Shown piece after piece: positions 17,780-26,503 of a stretch of 64,000 nucleotides of DNA. Under the pieces are notes generated by a model that was not told where the DNA came from, made no database searches, and was given only the letters and a program-made list of their open reading frames with translations. The stretch lies in NCBI RefSeq assembly GCF_007991635.1, contig NZ_BJYS01000014.1:62001-126000 (forward strand), given 5' to 3'. How positions within the stretch are numbered: position 1 is the stretch's first letter; each line of letters starts with the position of its first letter. The position numbers and the translations under genes were made by a program. The stretch is from Adhaeribacter aerolatus (lineage in GTDB: Bacteria > Bacteroidota > Bacteroidia > Cytophagales > Hymenobacteraceae).

Positions 17780-18727
17780 TTAGTTTTTGGCTACTTCCAG
17801 GTAATCCGAAACATTTTGCTGGTTAACCATTTCCACAGCCACCGGCATCTTTTTCGGGAAATCCCGTTTGCCTTTAAAATATTCATCGGCAAAGGTGGCA
17901 GCGGTCTGGGCCATTACTTTCGGGTATTGCATACCGGTAGCCACAATTTTTCCTTCCTTAATAGAACCTACTACATCCTGGGCCCCGTCGAAACCAAAAA
18001 CTTTAACTTTGTTCGCCAGTCCGGCCGCTACCAGGGCCTGGTAAGCGCCCATAGCCATGGCATCGTTGCCGCAAAAAACCGCAGTAATATCGGGGTTGGC
18101 CTGCAAAATAGATTCCAGCACTTCCATCGCTTTGTTCCGGTCGAAGTCGGCGCTTTGCTGGGCTACCATTTTCAGGTCGGGGTAATTATCTACCACACTG
18201 TGAAATCCTTTGGAGCGGGCCCAGGTATTGTTATCGCCTACCAGCCCCAACAGCTCCACGTATTTGCCCTTTTTATTCATTTGCTGCACAAAATACTTCC
18301 CAATGGTTACGCAACCCGAATAACTATCCGATAAGATTTGAGAAGTGGCGGCTTCCGGCGAATTTACTTCCCGGTCCATGCAAAAAACCGGCACCCCGGC
18401 TTCTTTCGCTTTCAGCACATTTACAATAGAACCATCGGCATCGGTAGGGTTAAATAATACGGCGCTAAAACCGGAGGCAATGGCATTCTCGAAATGGTCG
18501 GTTTCTAAAGCGGTGTTATTCTGGGAGTCGAATATTTTAGCTTCGTAGCCCAAAGCGCGCGCTTTTTCGGCGGCGGTTTCGGCCAGTACCACAAACCAAG
18601 GATTATTTAGGGTAGAAATAATAACGGCTATTTTCTTCGGCTCATCGCCCCCATTTTTCTTACCACAGCTTCCCACCACCAAAAGGGTGAGTAACAACGA
18701 AAGCAGGATGGTTAATTTATTTCTCAT
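17780..18727 (-). CDS. Sugar ABC transporter substrate-binding lipoprotein
   Basis: This is an RbsB-like periplasmic binding protein (type 1 fold, Peripla_BP_4), 315 residues. The signal ends in a lipobox around LLVVGSC, giving a lipoprotein with Cys21. The mature part opens [16 protein letters not shown], the conserved first strand and ligand-contact loop of pentose-binding proteins. VFCMDREV and FGFDGAQDV match later ligand-contact segments, where Asp and Arg hydrogen-bond sugar hydroxyls. Published screens found that some proteins of this class bind D-apiose; the operon suggests that ligand here. Binding-pocket residues cannot be modelled by eye. Confidence 0.9.
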   Translation of the reverse strand: MRNKLTILLSLLLTLLVVGSCGKKNGGDEPKKIAVIISTLNNPWFVVLAETAAEKARALGYEAKIFDSQNNTALETDHFENAIASGFSAVLFNPTDADGSIVNVLKAKEAGVPVFCMDREVNSPEAATSQILSDSYSGCVTIGKYFVQQMNKKGKYVELLGLVGDNNTWARSKGFHSVVDNYPDLKMVAQQSADFDRNKAMEVLESILQANPDITAVFCGNDAMAMGAYQALVAAGLANKVKVFGFDGAQDVVGSIKEGKIVATGMQYPKVMAQTAATFADEYFKGKRDFPKKMPVAVEMVNQQNVSDYLEVAKN

Positions 18728-18746
18728 ATTTTCCGCTTAAAATTAA

Positions 18747-20156
18747 TCAGGGAAACACCGTCACAATTACCCGCTGGTAACGGGTTAGCGCTGGTTTACC
18801 GTTATCGGTTACTGCCAGTATAATGTGCAGCGTATCGGGTTGGGTAACTTTTGGAGCCACGAAAGAGGCCTGCTGGCTCTTATTATCTTTGATGGCTAAG
18901 GCATCTTTGGCTTTGTAGGTCCCGGCTTCGCCGTAAAAAATCCAGTTATAAGTTAAGGTATTTTTATCCGGATCGGAAGAACCAAGGGCGCTTAAATTAA
19001 CGGTTTCGCCGCTTTTGGCTTTTCGTTCGTTAGCATGCGCCAGCACTGCTTTGGGCGGATGATTGGCTTCTTTGTAAGGTTTTACGGTCCAGTCGATGCG
19101 GGCGGCAAAATCGTTTTGGTAAGCTTCGCGCCAGCGCCAGATGGTAGCCTTGTTGCTGGTATGGTAGTTACCGTCTACGCCTAATACTTCATCTACCGCG
19201 TCGGTCCATAAAGGCCGGGTTTCGGGTTCGTAAAACCATTTTTGCGTGCGGGGCAAATAATATTCGTAACGGCCGCCCCAACTACCGTAATCCGGGTGCT
19301 CCGGGTTACTCAGGCCATTGCTTATTAGACCCAGAAAAGACGGCGTGTCACCTTCCATCAGAAACTTGGTAAAAGGATGCTGGGCGCCCAGCGGTCCGTG
19401 ATTTTTGCGGATGTTTTCATCTAACCAGGGATTATCTACGATACTGAAATCGGCACCCACAAAACGACCGTGAAATTTATCGCCGCTAATGCCGCTCCAG
19501 GTAGCATAATGGTAAGCCCCGGCCGCATGATACCCCGGACTAGCCACAAAAAACAAATTAGGGAAGGTTTTGCGGAGCCAGGGGCCGGTGTCATCCTGAT
19601 CCGAAATGGTATACACCCGGAGCTTCGAGACAAACTGTTCTACTTCGGCGGGGGTGCGGGTCATTTTCACTTTCCAGAGGGCCTGGGCCAGACAGTTAGC
19701 GCCACCCCAAATAGGTATCCAAATAGGCCGATCATCTTTTTTATCTACTGCCGCAATTATCAGCTCCGAGCCTTCCGAATCTTTCCCTTGGCCCACAGCC
19801 CCCATGCCGTAACCCGCATATCCTTTTTTAATAATGCTGTTTAAATAAGCTGCTTCGGGGAAGCCTTTTTCGTGCAATAATAAATTTTTCCGAACCTGAC
19901 CGTAAGCTGCCACAATTTCTTTAATCCGTTCCGGGGCAACCCGGTCTTTCTGGTGCACGGAGGTAGTAGCAACCAGCCCCTCAATATCCCACTGGTTGGA
20001 GTAAGTGAGGAAACGAACCATCGATTGCGCATCATCCGGTTCATTTTCGATATCGGTTAAAACCAGCACCCTGAGTTTCTTATCCGTTCCCTGCGCTTTG
20101 GTAAGAACCGGGAAAAGAGCAATCAGAAGAAAAAAGGTGCTGACTAGAAATTTCAT
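18747..20156 (-). CDS. Secreted DUF1593 (nucleoside-hydrolase-like) protein
   Basis: This is a 469-residue exported protein (signal peptide 1-21, ending TKAQG) of DUF1593, a branch of the inosine-uridine nucleoside-hydrolase fold. The Asp/Glu cluster [13 protein letters not shown] at about 32-44 corresponds to the calcium-binding N-terminus of nucleoside hydrolases. [17 protein letters not shown] follows near 150. The C-terminal 95 residues form an Ig-like beta-sandwich ([19 protein letters not shown]). No activity is firmly known to me for the family. It sits inside the importer/transketolase operon, 21 bp after the transketolase gene, so it probably releases the imported sugar from a glycoside. 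A second member is encoded at 24698-25975. Confidence 0.82.
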   Translation of the reverse strand: MKFLVSTFFLLIALFPVLTKAQGTDKKLRVLVLTDIENEPDDAQSMVRFLTYSNQWDIEGLVATTSVHQKDRVAPERIKEIVAAYGQVRKNLLLHEKGFPEAAYLNSIIKKGYAGYGMGAVGQGKDSEGSELIIAAVDKKDDRPIWIPIWGGANCLAQALWKVKMTRTPAEVEQFVSKLRVYTISDQDDTGPWLRKTFPNLFFVASPGYHAAGAYHYATWSGISGDKFHGRFVGADFSIVDNPWLDENIRKNHGPLGAQHPFTKFLMEGDTPSFLGLISNGLSNPEHPDYGSWGGRYEYYLPRTQKWFYEPETRPLWTDAVDEVLGVDGNYHTSNKATIWRWREAYQNDFAARIDWTVKPYKEANHPPKAVLAHANERKAKSGETVNLSALGSSDPDKNTLTYNWIFYGEAGTYKAKDALAIKDNKSQQASFVAPKVTQPDTLHIILAVTDNGKPALTRYQRVIVTVFP

Positions 20157-20177
20157 AGGACTAATATTTGGAAAGGA

Positions 20178-21152
20178 TTAATGCTTTTGCTTTAATATTT
20201 TCAAAGCGGTATCGGCAATACCACTTTCGGACAGGCCGTAATGGTTGAATATTTCGTTTTGGGAACCGGTAACCGTATACTCATCCGGGATGCCCATAAT
20301 TTTAAAAGGATTGTGGTAGTTATGCTGCAATAGGAAGGATGCGCAGGCTTCGCCCAAACCGCCGTAAACACTGTGTTCTTCTACCGTAATAATGGGATTT
20401 CCATTAGCAGCTACCCGGGCCAGCAACTCGTAATCGAGCGGCTTGATGGTGTGCATACTAATAACCATGGCTTGAATATTATAATCCTGCTCCAGCTTTT
20501 CGGCCGCCTGCCAGGCTGGGTACACCGTTTCGCCGGTGCCGATAATAGTTAAATCTTTTCCTTCCCGAATAATCCGCCCTTTACCAAAATTGAAAGAATT
20601 ATCAATATCAGCTGGTAGGGCTGGCATTACTTTTTTGCCGAACCTTAAATAAAACGGATGATTGCTAGTAGCGGCCTGGGCAATAGCTTGTTCGGTTTCG
20701 AAATTATCGGCGGGAGCCACTACGGTAATATTATTTACAGCGCGCAAAACCGCAAAATCGTGGAGGCTGTGGTGTGTGGAGCCTAAGGCGCCGTAGCTCA
20801 CGCCGGCACTAATACCGATTAATTTAACCGGGTTATCGGAATAAGCGACATCGTTTTTGATTTGCTCTAAAGCCCGAGCCGTTAGGAAACAAGCCGGGGA
20901 AACGGCAAATACCTTTTTGCCTGCCGAGGCCAATCCGGCGGCTACGCCCACCAGGTTTTGTTCGGCTATGCCAATTTCTACTATTTGCGCCGGATATTTC
21001 TGACCGAACGGCCCTAACTTACCGGAACCCCGCGAATCGCTGGTGACCACCACAATATCTCTATCGAGTTCTGCGAGGTTTTGCAGCGTGCCGGAAAAAA
21101 CCTCCAGGTTGGCTTTATCGCTTACTAAAACGTTATCAATAATTGCTCCCAC
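20178..21152 (-). CDS. Transketolase-like C-terminal subunit (Pyr and C domains)
   Basis: This is the 324-residue C-terminal half of a split transketolase, holding the pyrimidine-binding domain and the C-terminal domain. EIGIAEQNLVGVAAG (about residues 56-70) carries the conserved Glu that activates thiamine diphosphate. TIKPLD and TVEEHSVYGGLGEA are typical of the C domain. It pairs with the separate N-terminal subunit encoded 125 bp upstream. Split transketolases occur in several pathways; next to an aldose isomerase, sugar kinase and pentose importer, the best match is the apulose-4-phosphate transketolase described for D-apiose catabolism. That enzyme transfers a two-carbon unit to glyceraldehyde 3-phosphate, giving xylulose 5-phosphate and dihydroxyacetone. 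Confidence 0.9.
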   Translation of the reverse strand: MGAIIDNVLVSDKANLEVFSGTLQNLAELDRDIVVVTSDSRGSGKLGPFGQKYPAQIVEIGIAEQNLVGVAAGLASAGKKVFAVSPACFLTARALEQIKNDVAYSDNPVKLIGISAGVSYGALGSTHHSLHDFAVLRAVNNITVVAPADNFETEQAIAQAATSNHPFYLRFGKKVMPALPADIDNSFNFGKGRIIREGKDLTIIGTGETVYPAWQAAEKLEQDYNIQAMVISMHTIKPLDYELLARVAANGNPIITVEEHSVYGGLGEACASFLLQHNYHNPFKIMGIPDEYTVTGSQNEIFNHYGLSESGIADTALKILKQKH

Positions 21153-21277
21153 TCTTTAATCGTTATAAAAGTTTTACTTTTGGCTGTTGACCACGCTAAA
21201 TGCCAGCCATAATTAGATGGTTATTGAACCTAAATATTTACTATGGAAAGCTGTTTAACCCGACACGACTTGTTTTT

Positions 21278-22102
21278 TTAGAGAGCCGCTACTGCATTGT
21301 CTAATTCCTCAATAGCTTGGGCAAATTGCTGCTTGTTCGGAACACCGTGATGCCATTTGAGCTCATCTTCCATGTAGCTGATGCCCTTGCCTTTTACCGT
21401 ATGCGCAATAATTAAACTGGGTTTGTCCTCCGTAAAAGGCAATTCGTCCAGGGTTTCCTGCAGCATTTTAAAGTTGTGGCCGTCTACGTGGCGCACGGCC
21501 CACCCAAAGCTTTCGAATTTCTGGTCAATTGGGTCGGTATTGCAAACATCACTGGTCCGGCCGGTAATTTGTAATTTGTTGTGGTCGATGATGGCCGTGA
21601 GGTTATCCAATTTGTAGTGAGCAGCCGTAAGCGCGGCCTCCCAGTTCGAGCCTTCCGGCAATTCGCCGTCGCCCAACAGGGTAAATACCCGGTAAGCTTT
21701 TTTATCCATTTTGGCGGCTAGCGCTGTACCCACACTGATGGGCAAACCGTGGCCCAAAGCGCCGGTATTTTGTTCTACTCCGTTTACTTTGCGCGTAGGG
21801 TGACCAATGTAATGCGACTTGTACCGGCACAAGGTTTCCAAATCTGACTCCGGGAAAAAACCTTTATCCGCCAGTACCACAAACAAAGCCTCTACACAAT
21901 GACCTTTGCTTTGGATGTACCGGTCGCGGTCCGGCGATTTAAAATTATCCGGACCTACGTTTAGGGTGTGATTGTACAGCACATTCAGAATATCGATACA
22001 GGATAAGCTACCGCCGGTATGGCCGGCATTGGCCCCGTAGATATATTTAAGAATATTTTTCCGGTACCCGATGGATTTTAAGGCTAGTTCTTTTGGCGTC
22101 AT
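21278..22102 (-). CDS. Transketolase-like N-terminal subunit (TPP-binding)
   Basis: This 274-residue protein is the thiamine-diphosphate-binding half of a split transketolase. It shows AGHTGGSLSCIDIL near residue 26, GHGLPISVGTALAAKM, the GDGELPEGSNWEAA motif that binds the cofactor diphosphate and metal, and HTVKGKGISYMED near the end. The C-terminal catalytic half is the separate gene downstream. The size agrees with known split enzymes, so this is not a truncation. It starts 34 bp after the isomerase gene. Substrate cannot be read from sequence; apulose 4-phosphate is proposed from the operon, and sulfofructose-type transketolases are an alternative use of the same architecture. Confidence 0.9.
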   Translation of the reverse strand: MTPKELALKSIGYRKNILKYIYGANAGHTGGSLSCIDILNVLYNHTLNVGPDNFKSPDRDRYIQSKGHCVEALFVVLADKGFFPESDLETLCRYKSHYIGHPTRKVNGVEQNTGALGHGLPISVGTALAAKMDKKAYRVFTLLGDGELPEGSNWEAALTAAHYKLDNLTAIIDHNKLQITGRTSDVCNTDPIDQKFESFGWAVRHVDGHNFKMLQETLDELPFTEDKPSLIIAHTVKGKGISYMEDELKWHHGVPNKQQFAQAIEELDNAVAAL

Positions 22103-22136
22103 TTACGATATTAATTAAAAGGCAATCCGGAAAAAA

Positions 22137-23543
22137 TCAGTTAGTGTGCTGATAAACTTCCCAACCCATGTAATTTTCTAAAGCTTCTTTTAAAATGTCG
22201 GCGGTTTTAGAGGCATTCATTACCACGTGATGTTCAAACCCGTTGCGGCAAACGTATTGCATCAAACCCTGCAGGTTATCTATTTTGGCTACCGCCCGGT
22301 TGCCGAAGGTTTTTAAATCGTCGTCGGTTAGCATGCCTTCACCTACGTAGGCTTTAATAATGCCTTTGGTATCGTCGGTACTGATGCGGCCATAGGTAAG
22401 CGGCATAGCCGGGGTCCGGCCATCCAAAGCGCCGTAGGTATTTTCCACGCCTACCGTTGTGCCCAGAATAGGCGCATTACTGATTTGAATATCGGGCAGG
22501 AAAGATTTGGCCCAGTTGCCGCAATGAAACAGCACGCATTTTTCTTCGTCGTCGGCGTAATTATTATTCCAGTCAACCAAAGCACTCGGCGAGCCGGAGG
22601 CCAGTTGCATGGCGTACATACTGAGGGTGCCGGTAACGTCTACTTCGCAGGCACTGGGCAGCATGTTTTCGCTCATCATGCTCATGCTGGTACACACATT
22701 GCAGCCGTAGTTTTTCTGCAGCGAAGTCCAGCACTGAATAGCCGTGGCATCCAGGGCGTGTTCTTCCATAAAGTTCGCCAGTACCGCGTCCAGTTTCGCA
22801 ATTTGTATTAGGGCATCGGGTGGTGTAAGGCCCGTAGAAGTATAAGCTTTAATTTTATCCAGCCGTTCTTTTACAATGCTATCGTCTTTCGTCAGGCGAT
22901 TGGCATGGCCTAATATTTCGGATAAATCCACGGTAGTAACCGAAATGCCATGGCGTTGCAATATTTTTTCGCTGTAACGCACGGTATTAAAAGCGCCCGG
23001 ACGAGCACCTACTGCCCCTATTCGTACGTTGCGCAAACCTTTTACCACCCGGCAAACCGCCACAAAGTTGAGTAGGTCCTGCGTAAAGGTTAGGTCGTTC
23101 AGGCGCACCACGTGTTTGGTGGTAAGGGAATATTTAATGCCGTATTGGTATAAGTTGTTGCAAACCGATATTTTGCCGCACCAGGCATCGCGCCGGCGGG
23201 CCACATCCAGTTTATCTAAATCATCGGGGTAAGCTTGTATTAAAACGGGCACGTTCAGGCCGGCCATTTTCAGCGTTTCGGCTACGCCTTTTTCGTCGCC
23301 GAAATTGGGCAGCACCACTAGCACCCCGGCAATTTCATCGGCGTGCTGTTTAAACAGGCGGGCACATTTCTGCGCTTCGTGAAAAGTTTCCACCCCACCT
23401 AATTTTGAATCTAACGCATCCAACAAAATCGGCCGGATATTTAACTTTTGCAGCGTTTCGATAATTTCAACGCGGGCTTCTGCTACCAATCTGTCCGGAA
23501 AAAAATCACGATTACCAATAATGACACCTAAACTAATGCTCAT
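22137..23543 (-). CDS. Fucose/arabinose-isomerase-family aldose isomerase (D-apiose isomerase candidate)
   Basis: This is a 468-residue metal-dependent aldose-ketose isomerase of the L-fucose/L-arabinose isomerase superfamily. The metal ligands can be placed: Glu and Asp in ACEVDVTG, Asp in LVDWNNNY, and His in NGFEHHVVMN, corresponding to the Glu/Asp/His triad of FucI. The N-terminal part (VIIGNRDFFPDRLV) is the Rossmann-like substrate domain. It is shorter than FucI (about 590 residues), so a different aldose is likely. It lies between the DeoR regulator and the transketolase subunits and would convert the imported aldose to a ketose before phosphorylation, which fits D-apiose to D-apulose. 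The exact sugar needs an assay. Confidence 0.85.
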   Translation of the reverse strand: MSISLGVIIGNRDFFPDRLVAEARVEIIETLQKLNIRPILLDALDSKLGGVETFHEAQKCARLFKQHADEIAGVLVVLPNFGDEKGVAETLKMAGLNVPVLIQAYPDDLDKLDVARRRDAWCGKISVCNNLYQYGIKYSLTTKHVVRLNDLTFTQDLLNFVAVCRVVKGLRNVRIGAVGARPGAFNTVRYSEKILQRHGISVTTVDLSEILGHANRLTKDDSIVKERLDKIKAYTSTGLTPPDALIQIAKLDAVLANFMEEHALDATAIQCWTSLQKNYGCNVCTSMSMMSENMLPSACEVDVTGTLSMYAMQLASGSPSALVDWNNNYADDEEKCVLFHCGNWAKSFLPDIQISNAPILGTTVGVENTYGALDGRTPAMPLTYGRISTDDTKGIIKAYVGEGMLTDDDLKTFGNRAVAKIDNLQGLMQYVCRNGFEHHVVMNASKTADILKEALENYMGWEVYQHTN

Positions 23544-23583
23544 ACTATGTGTTTGCTCCTGTATTTGTGCGAAGGATAATTTT

Positions 23584-24348
23584 TTAATCTGCTATTATTA
23601 ATTCAATATCGTGCTCCCGAAACAAATTTTTATGCTCATCGGTAATGCCCGTATCGGTAACTATATAATTAATGAGCGAAAGCGCACCGAGGCTCGCAAA
23701 GGCACTCTTGCCAATTTTAGTTGAATCGGCAACCAGGTAAGTAGTTTCGGCTGCCTCAATCATGGCTTTTTTTACTACCAAATCGCTGATGCTCGGGTAA
23801 GTCAGGCCGGCTTTGAGCGATATACCCGCCGTAGCCAGGAATAATTTCTGCACGTTTAACCCTTCAAAAAAATCAGCGGCTTTCTGGCCCGTCAGCGATA
23901 AAGTAGGGGGCTTAAATTCGCCGCCGGTCATTACAACTTCAATTCCCGGTTGGGCTCCCAACAGCAAAGCAATATTTAAAGCGTTGGTAATTACGGTTAA
24001 GTCCTTTATGCCTTTTATCTGCTTTGCAATCTCGGTAGTGGTCGAACCCGAATCCAGAATAATGGTATCGCCGCTGTGGATAAATTCTAAGCACTTTTTG
24101 GCAATCAATTCTTTTTTATCCAGGTTATCCTGGTGTACCAGCGAAATAGCCCGCACCTGGTTTTCCATATCTTTTAAGAAGCCACCACCATGTTCCCGCA
24201 CCACCAAACCACCTTTCTCCAGTTTCTCAAGGTCCTGCCGGATAGTCACTTCGGTTACTTTAAAGATTTTGGCCAGATTATTTACTTTCGCGGAACCATC
24301 TTCTTTTAATAATTCCAGAATTTTTTCTCGTCGTTGTTTCGCCATCAT
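23584..24348 (-). CDS. DeoR-family transcriptional regulator
   Basis: This is a 254-residue DeoR/GlpR-type sugar regulator. The N-terminal helix-turn-helix (about residues 5-55, including VTIRQDLEKLEKGG) is followed by the phosphosugar-sensing domain with LDSGSTTTEIAKQI, the usual effector-binding loop, and TYLVADSTKIGKSAF. It is the first gene of the minus-strand operon, 40 bp before the isomerase gene, and faces a second DUF1593 gene across an AT-rich divergent region. It probably represses both directions until a phosphorylated intermediate such as apulose 4-phosphate appears. A start at either of two adjacent Met codons (MMAK) is possible. Four TCGAA-centred motifs in the divergent region are candidate operators. 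Confidence 0.9.
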   Translation of the reverse strand: MMAKQRREKILELLKEDGSAKVNNLAKIFKVTEVTIRQDLEKLEKGGLVVREHGGGFLKDMENQVRAISLVHQDNLDKKELIAKKCLEFIHSGDTIILDSGSTTTEIAKQIKGIKDLTVITNALNIALLLGAQPGIEVVMTGGEFKPPTLSLTGQKAADFFEGLNVQKLFLATAGISLKAGLTYPSISDLVVKKAMIEAAETTYLVADSTKIGKSAFASLGALSLINYIVTDTGITDEHKNLFREHDIELIIAD

Positions 24349-24697
24349 AGGCTTTCAAAAATTTAGCGGTTATTTTTTATCTAATATATAAATATCAAGA
24401 CAAAAGTAAACAAACCATAACAAACGAAAAGCTTTAAACCAACGCCTCAAATATAAATAAAAAAGATTAACATTTACGTTTATTTTCTATTTTTTTCGAA
24501 TTAATTACCTAAAGTCAATATTTTATATAATATTTAAGATTTAGACAATAAATTATTTTCGAATAATAATTTTTACTTTCTAAAATTTTATTATTATTGT
24601 CTTATATAAAATATGATTTTATTATTTATTAGTAAAATTTACTTAATTATCGAATAATTATTTACAAAAAAGCAGGATTTATAAAAAATTCGAAAAG
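24349..24697. promoter_or_regulatory. AT-rich divergent control region
   Basis: This 349-bp region between the divergent DeoR and DUF1593 genes must contain both promoters. It is extremely AT-rich and codes for nothing. Most of the few C/G bases in its right half fall in four TCGAA cores at 24496, 24559, 24650 and 24690. TATTTTCGAA at 24554-24563 fits the GlpR-type operator pattern WATKYTCGWW exactly, and AATTATCGAA at 24645-24654 with one mismatch. I cannot place -33/-7 promoter elements with confidence. Confidence 0.6.
24491..24694. promoter_or_regulatory. Cluster of four TCGAA-centred motifs (candidate DeoR operators)
   Basis: The TCGAA cores start at 24496, 24559, 24650 and 24690. TATTTTCGAA (24554-24563) fits the GlpR consensus WATKYTCGWW fully, AATTATCGAA (24645-24654) and TTTTTTCGAA (24491-24500) with one mismatch, and the last with two. 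Repeated half-sites at irregular spacing are usual for DeoR-family regulators, and the DeoR gene is adjacent. Confidence 0.45.
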
Positions 24698-25975
24698 ATG
24701 AAAACCCTGGATCTTGTTTTAAAAGCTGTTGCCTTTCTTTTGTTGGTGGCAATTTATTTTCCTACTTCTGCCGCTAAACCCCGGGTTATCGTTAGCACCG
24801 ATATTGGCGGCACCGATCCGGATGATTTTCAGTCTTTGATTCATTATCTGATGTATGCGGACAAGTTCCAAACCGAAGGCTTGATTTCCTCGCCGTACGG
24901 AGAAGGCCGCAAAAAACACATTCTGCAAATCCTGGACTTGTACGAGCAAGATTATCCAAAACTTAAAGCCCATACAAAAGACTTTCCTTCGGCCGACGAA
25001 TTACGGGCGGTAACTAAACAAGGAGCCTTAGACCGGGCACCTGGCAAAGGCTGGAGTAAACCGAGTGAAGGATCTCGTTGGATTATAGAATGTGCCCGGC
25101 GCAAAAGTTCTCAGCCGTTGTGGGTTTTGGTGTGGGGCGGCATCGATGATTTAGCGCAGGCTTTACACGATGCCCCGGATATTACAGATAAGCTGCGGGT
25201 TTACTTTATAGCTGGGCCAAATAAAAAATGGAGCGCCGACGCTTACCAGTACGTGGCTCAGAACTTTCCGAACCTTTGGATGATAGAAGCCAACTCAACT
25301 TACAGCGGTTGGTTTCTCGATAATAACCAGGAAGGCGATTTGGGGAATGAAGCTTTTTACGAAAAATTTATTCGGGGTAACGGCGCCATGGGCAAGGACT
25401 TTGGTAATTATTATAAAGGCTCCCTTAAAATGGGCGATAGCCCTACGGTAACTTACCTGCTGCAAGGCGACCCTGAAAAACCGGCTAATCCAAATTGGGG
25501 CGGCAGTTTTGTACCATTAAAACACAGTTCCCGCCGCATTTATAATCGTCAAACCACGCTAGCCGACCAGGTGCCCGTGTATGCGGTGGTTGAATGGGTA
25601 ATGCAAGGTCCGGACCAGAGATCTGCGCACGACAAGCCCGTATTGTGGCTGGAAACAGAAAACCAAAAATTCGAAGGTTATTACGAAGGGAACGGCAAGT
25701 ACCGCGCCCGCTTTGTTCCGAAAAAGGTGGGCGAATGGAGCTATGTAATTAGCAGTCCGGTAGCAGCCATAAACGGGCAAAAGGGCCAGTTTACCAGCAT
25801 TGGCCCCTGGCCCGGCCAGAAACACGCCGATGATATTGCGCCGCTTAACAAGTGGTGGAGCGACAACCCCGACCCTGCTCTATTTATGGGTACCAGCCAG
25901 GGTGCCCTCACCATAGGCCGTTTCCGGGAAGCATTTCTGCAGGACTGGGCCAAAAGATTTGCCTGGCTGAAATAA
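24698..25975 (+). CDS. Secreted DUF1593 (nucleoside-hydrolase-like) protein, second copy
   Basis: This is a 425-residue exported member of DUF1593. The signal peptide covers about 1-25 (FPTSAAKP). The Asp cluster STDIGGTDPDDFQS at 33-46 matches the metal site of nucleoside hydrolases, and PLWVLVWGGIDDLAQAL follows. The C-terminal part (from about 305) is a beta-sandwich with WLETENQKFEGYY and KKVGEWSYV. It differs enough from the first copy to be an old paralogue: its Asp cluster has GGTDPDD where the other has ENEPDD. It is transcribed away from the DeoR regulator, a usual place for a co-regulated gene. It is proposed to free a sugar from a glycoside outside the cytoplasm; true nucleoside cleavage is not excluded. 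Confidence 0.82.
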   Translation: MKTLDLVLKAVAFLLLVAIYFPTSAAKPRVIVSTDIGGTDPDDFQSLIHYLMYADKFQTEGLISSPYGEGRKKHILQILDLYEQDYPKLKAHTKDFPSADELRAVTKQGALDRAPGKGWSKPSEGSRWIIECARRKSSQPLWVLVWGGIDDLAQALHDAPDITDKLRVYFIAGPNKKWSADAYQYVAQNFPNLWMIEANSTYSGWFLDNNQEGDLGNEAFYEKFIRGNGAMGKDFGNYYKGSLKMGDSPTVTYLLQGDPEKPANPNWGGSFVPLKHSSRRIYNRQTTLADQVPVYAVVEWVMQGPDQRSAHDKPVLWLETENQKFEGYYEGNGKYRARFVPKKVGEWSYVISSPVAAINGQKGQFTSIGPWPGQKHADDIAPLNKWWSDNPDPALFMGTSQGALTIGRFREAFLQDWAKRFAWLK

Positions 25976-26503
25976 TACCCGACGAACTTCTTCTCTTAAT
26001 ATTTAGCTGTTTACCTGTAATCTTAATCAGACTAAATCAGACTAATACTTTAAAGTTACATCATTAAAATTTCGTTTTGCAATAATTTCATTAGTTCTGT
26101 TAGTTAGATTTTTTTTCAATCGCCTAACCTTGAATTGCCCCTGACTTCAGTCAGGCGTTACCAAAAACCCGAGGCTAAAGCACCCTGGCAATGAAAGGGG
26201 CGATACATTCTCTACCTGCCTAATAATAGATTCTAAAAAGAAATTATAGAACTCACCTAACAAAAGAGTTATTTTTTTTCTTTTAACTTCTTTTTTTTTC
26301 GTTTATTTTCTCTATACTTGTAAATAAATTTTCTTTTTCAGGAATAAATTTTCTATTTATTAGTATATCAAGCTAATAAACCCAAGTTCCTGAAGATTTT
26401 AGATAATTTTCTTCCCCGAATGGGTAATGCTTTTTTTTATTAACAGCACTACCCATTGCTTACCTGCTTCCACCAAATATTAAACTTACACAAACCCAAA
26501 CAC
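25976..26503. other. Intergenic leader of the SusC gene with an extragenic hairpin element
   Basis: This 528-bp gap has no supported gene. An imperfect inverted repeat spans 26134-26204 (ATTGCCCCT against AGGGGCGAT) and contains a perfect CCTGAC-TTCA-GTCAGG stem at 26140-26155; it resembles a dispersed extragenic element rather than a terminator. From 26260 the plus strand is T-rich, and TATACTTG at 26313-26320 is one base from the Bacteroidota -7 consensus TAnnTTTG, without a matching upstream TTTG. The SusC start is preceded by a long A/C-rich leader. Confidence 0.45.

Noticed and set aside
18747-20156. Nucleoside salvage hydrolase
   Set aside because: The protein is exported and lies in a sugar importer operon; the DUF1593 branch is distinct from salvage enzymes, although nucleoside use cannot be excluded.
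20178-22102. Single transketolase gene split by a frameshift
   Set aside because: The halves are separated by 125 bp, each has its own start and stop, and split transketolases of these sizes are natural.
20178-23543. Sulfoquinovose transketolase pathway
   Set aside because: It also uses a split transketolase, but no sulfo-sugar glycosidase or sulfonate exporter is seen and a sugar kinase is present. Kept as an alternative only.
26456-26503. Upstream start of the SusC gene
   Set aside because: The extra 16 residues precede a normal signal peptide and have no family match; the later Met is a better start.
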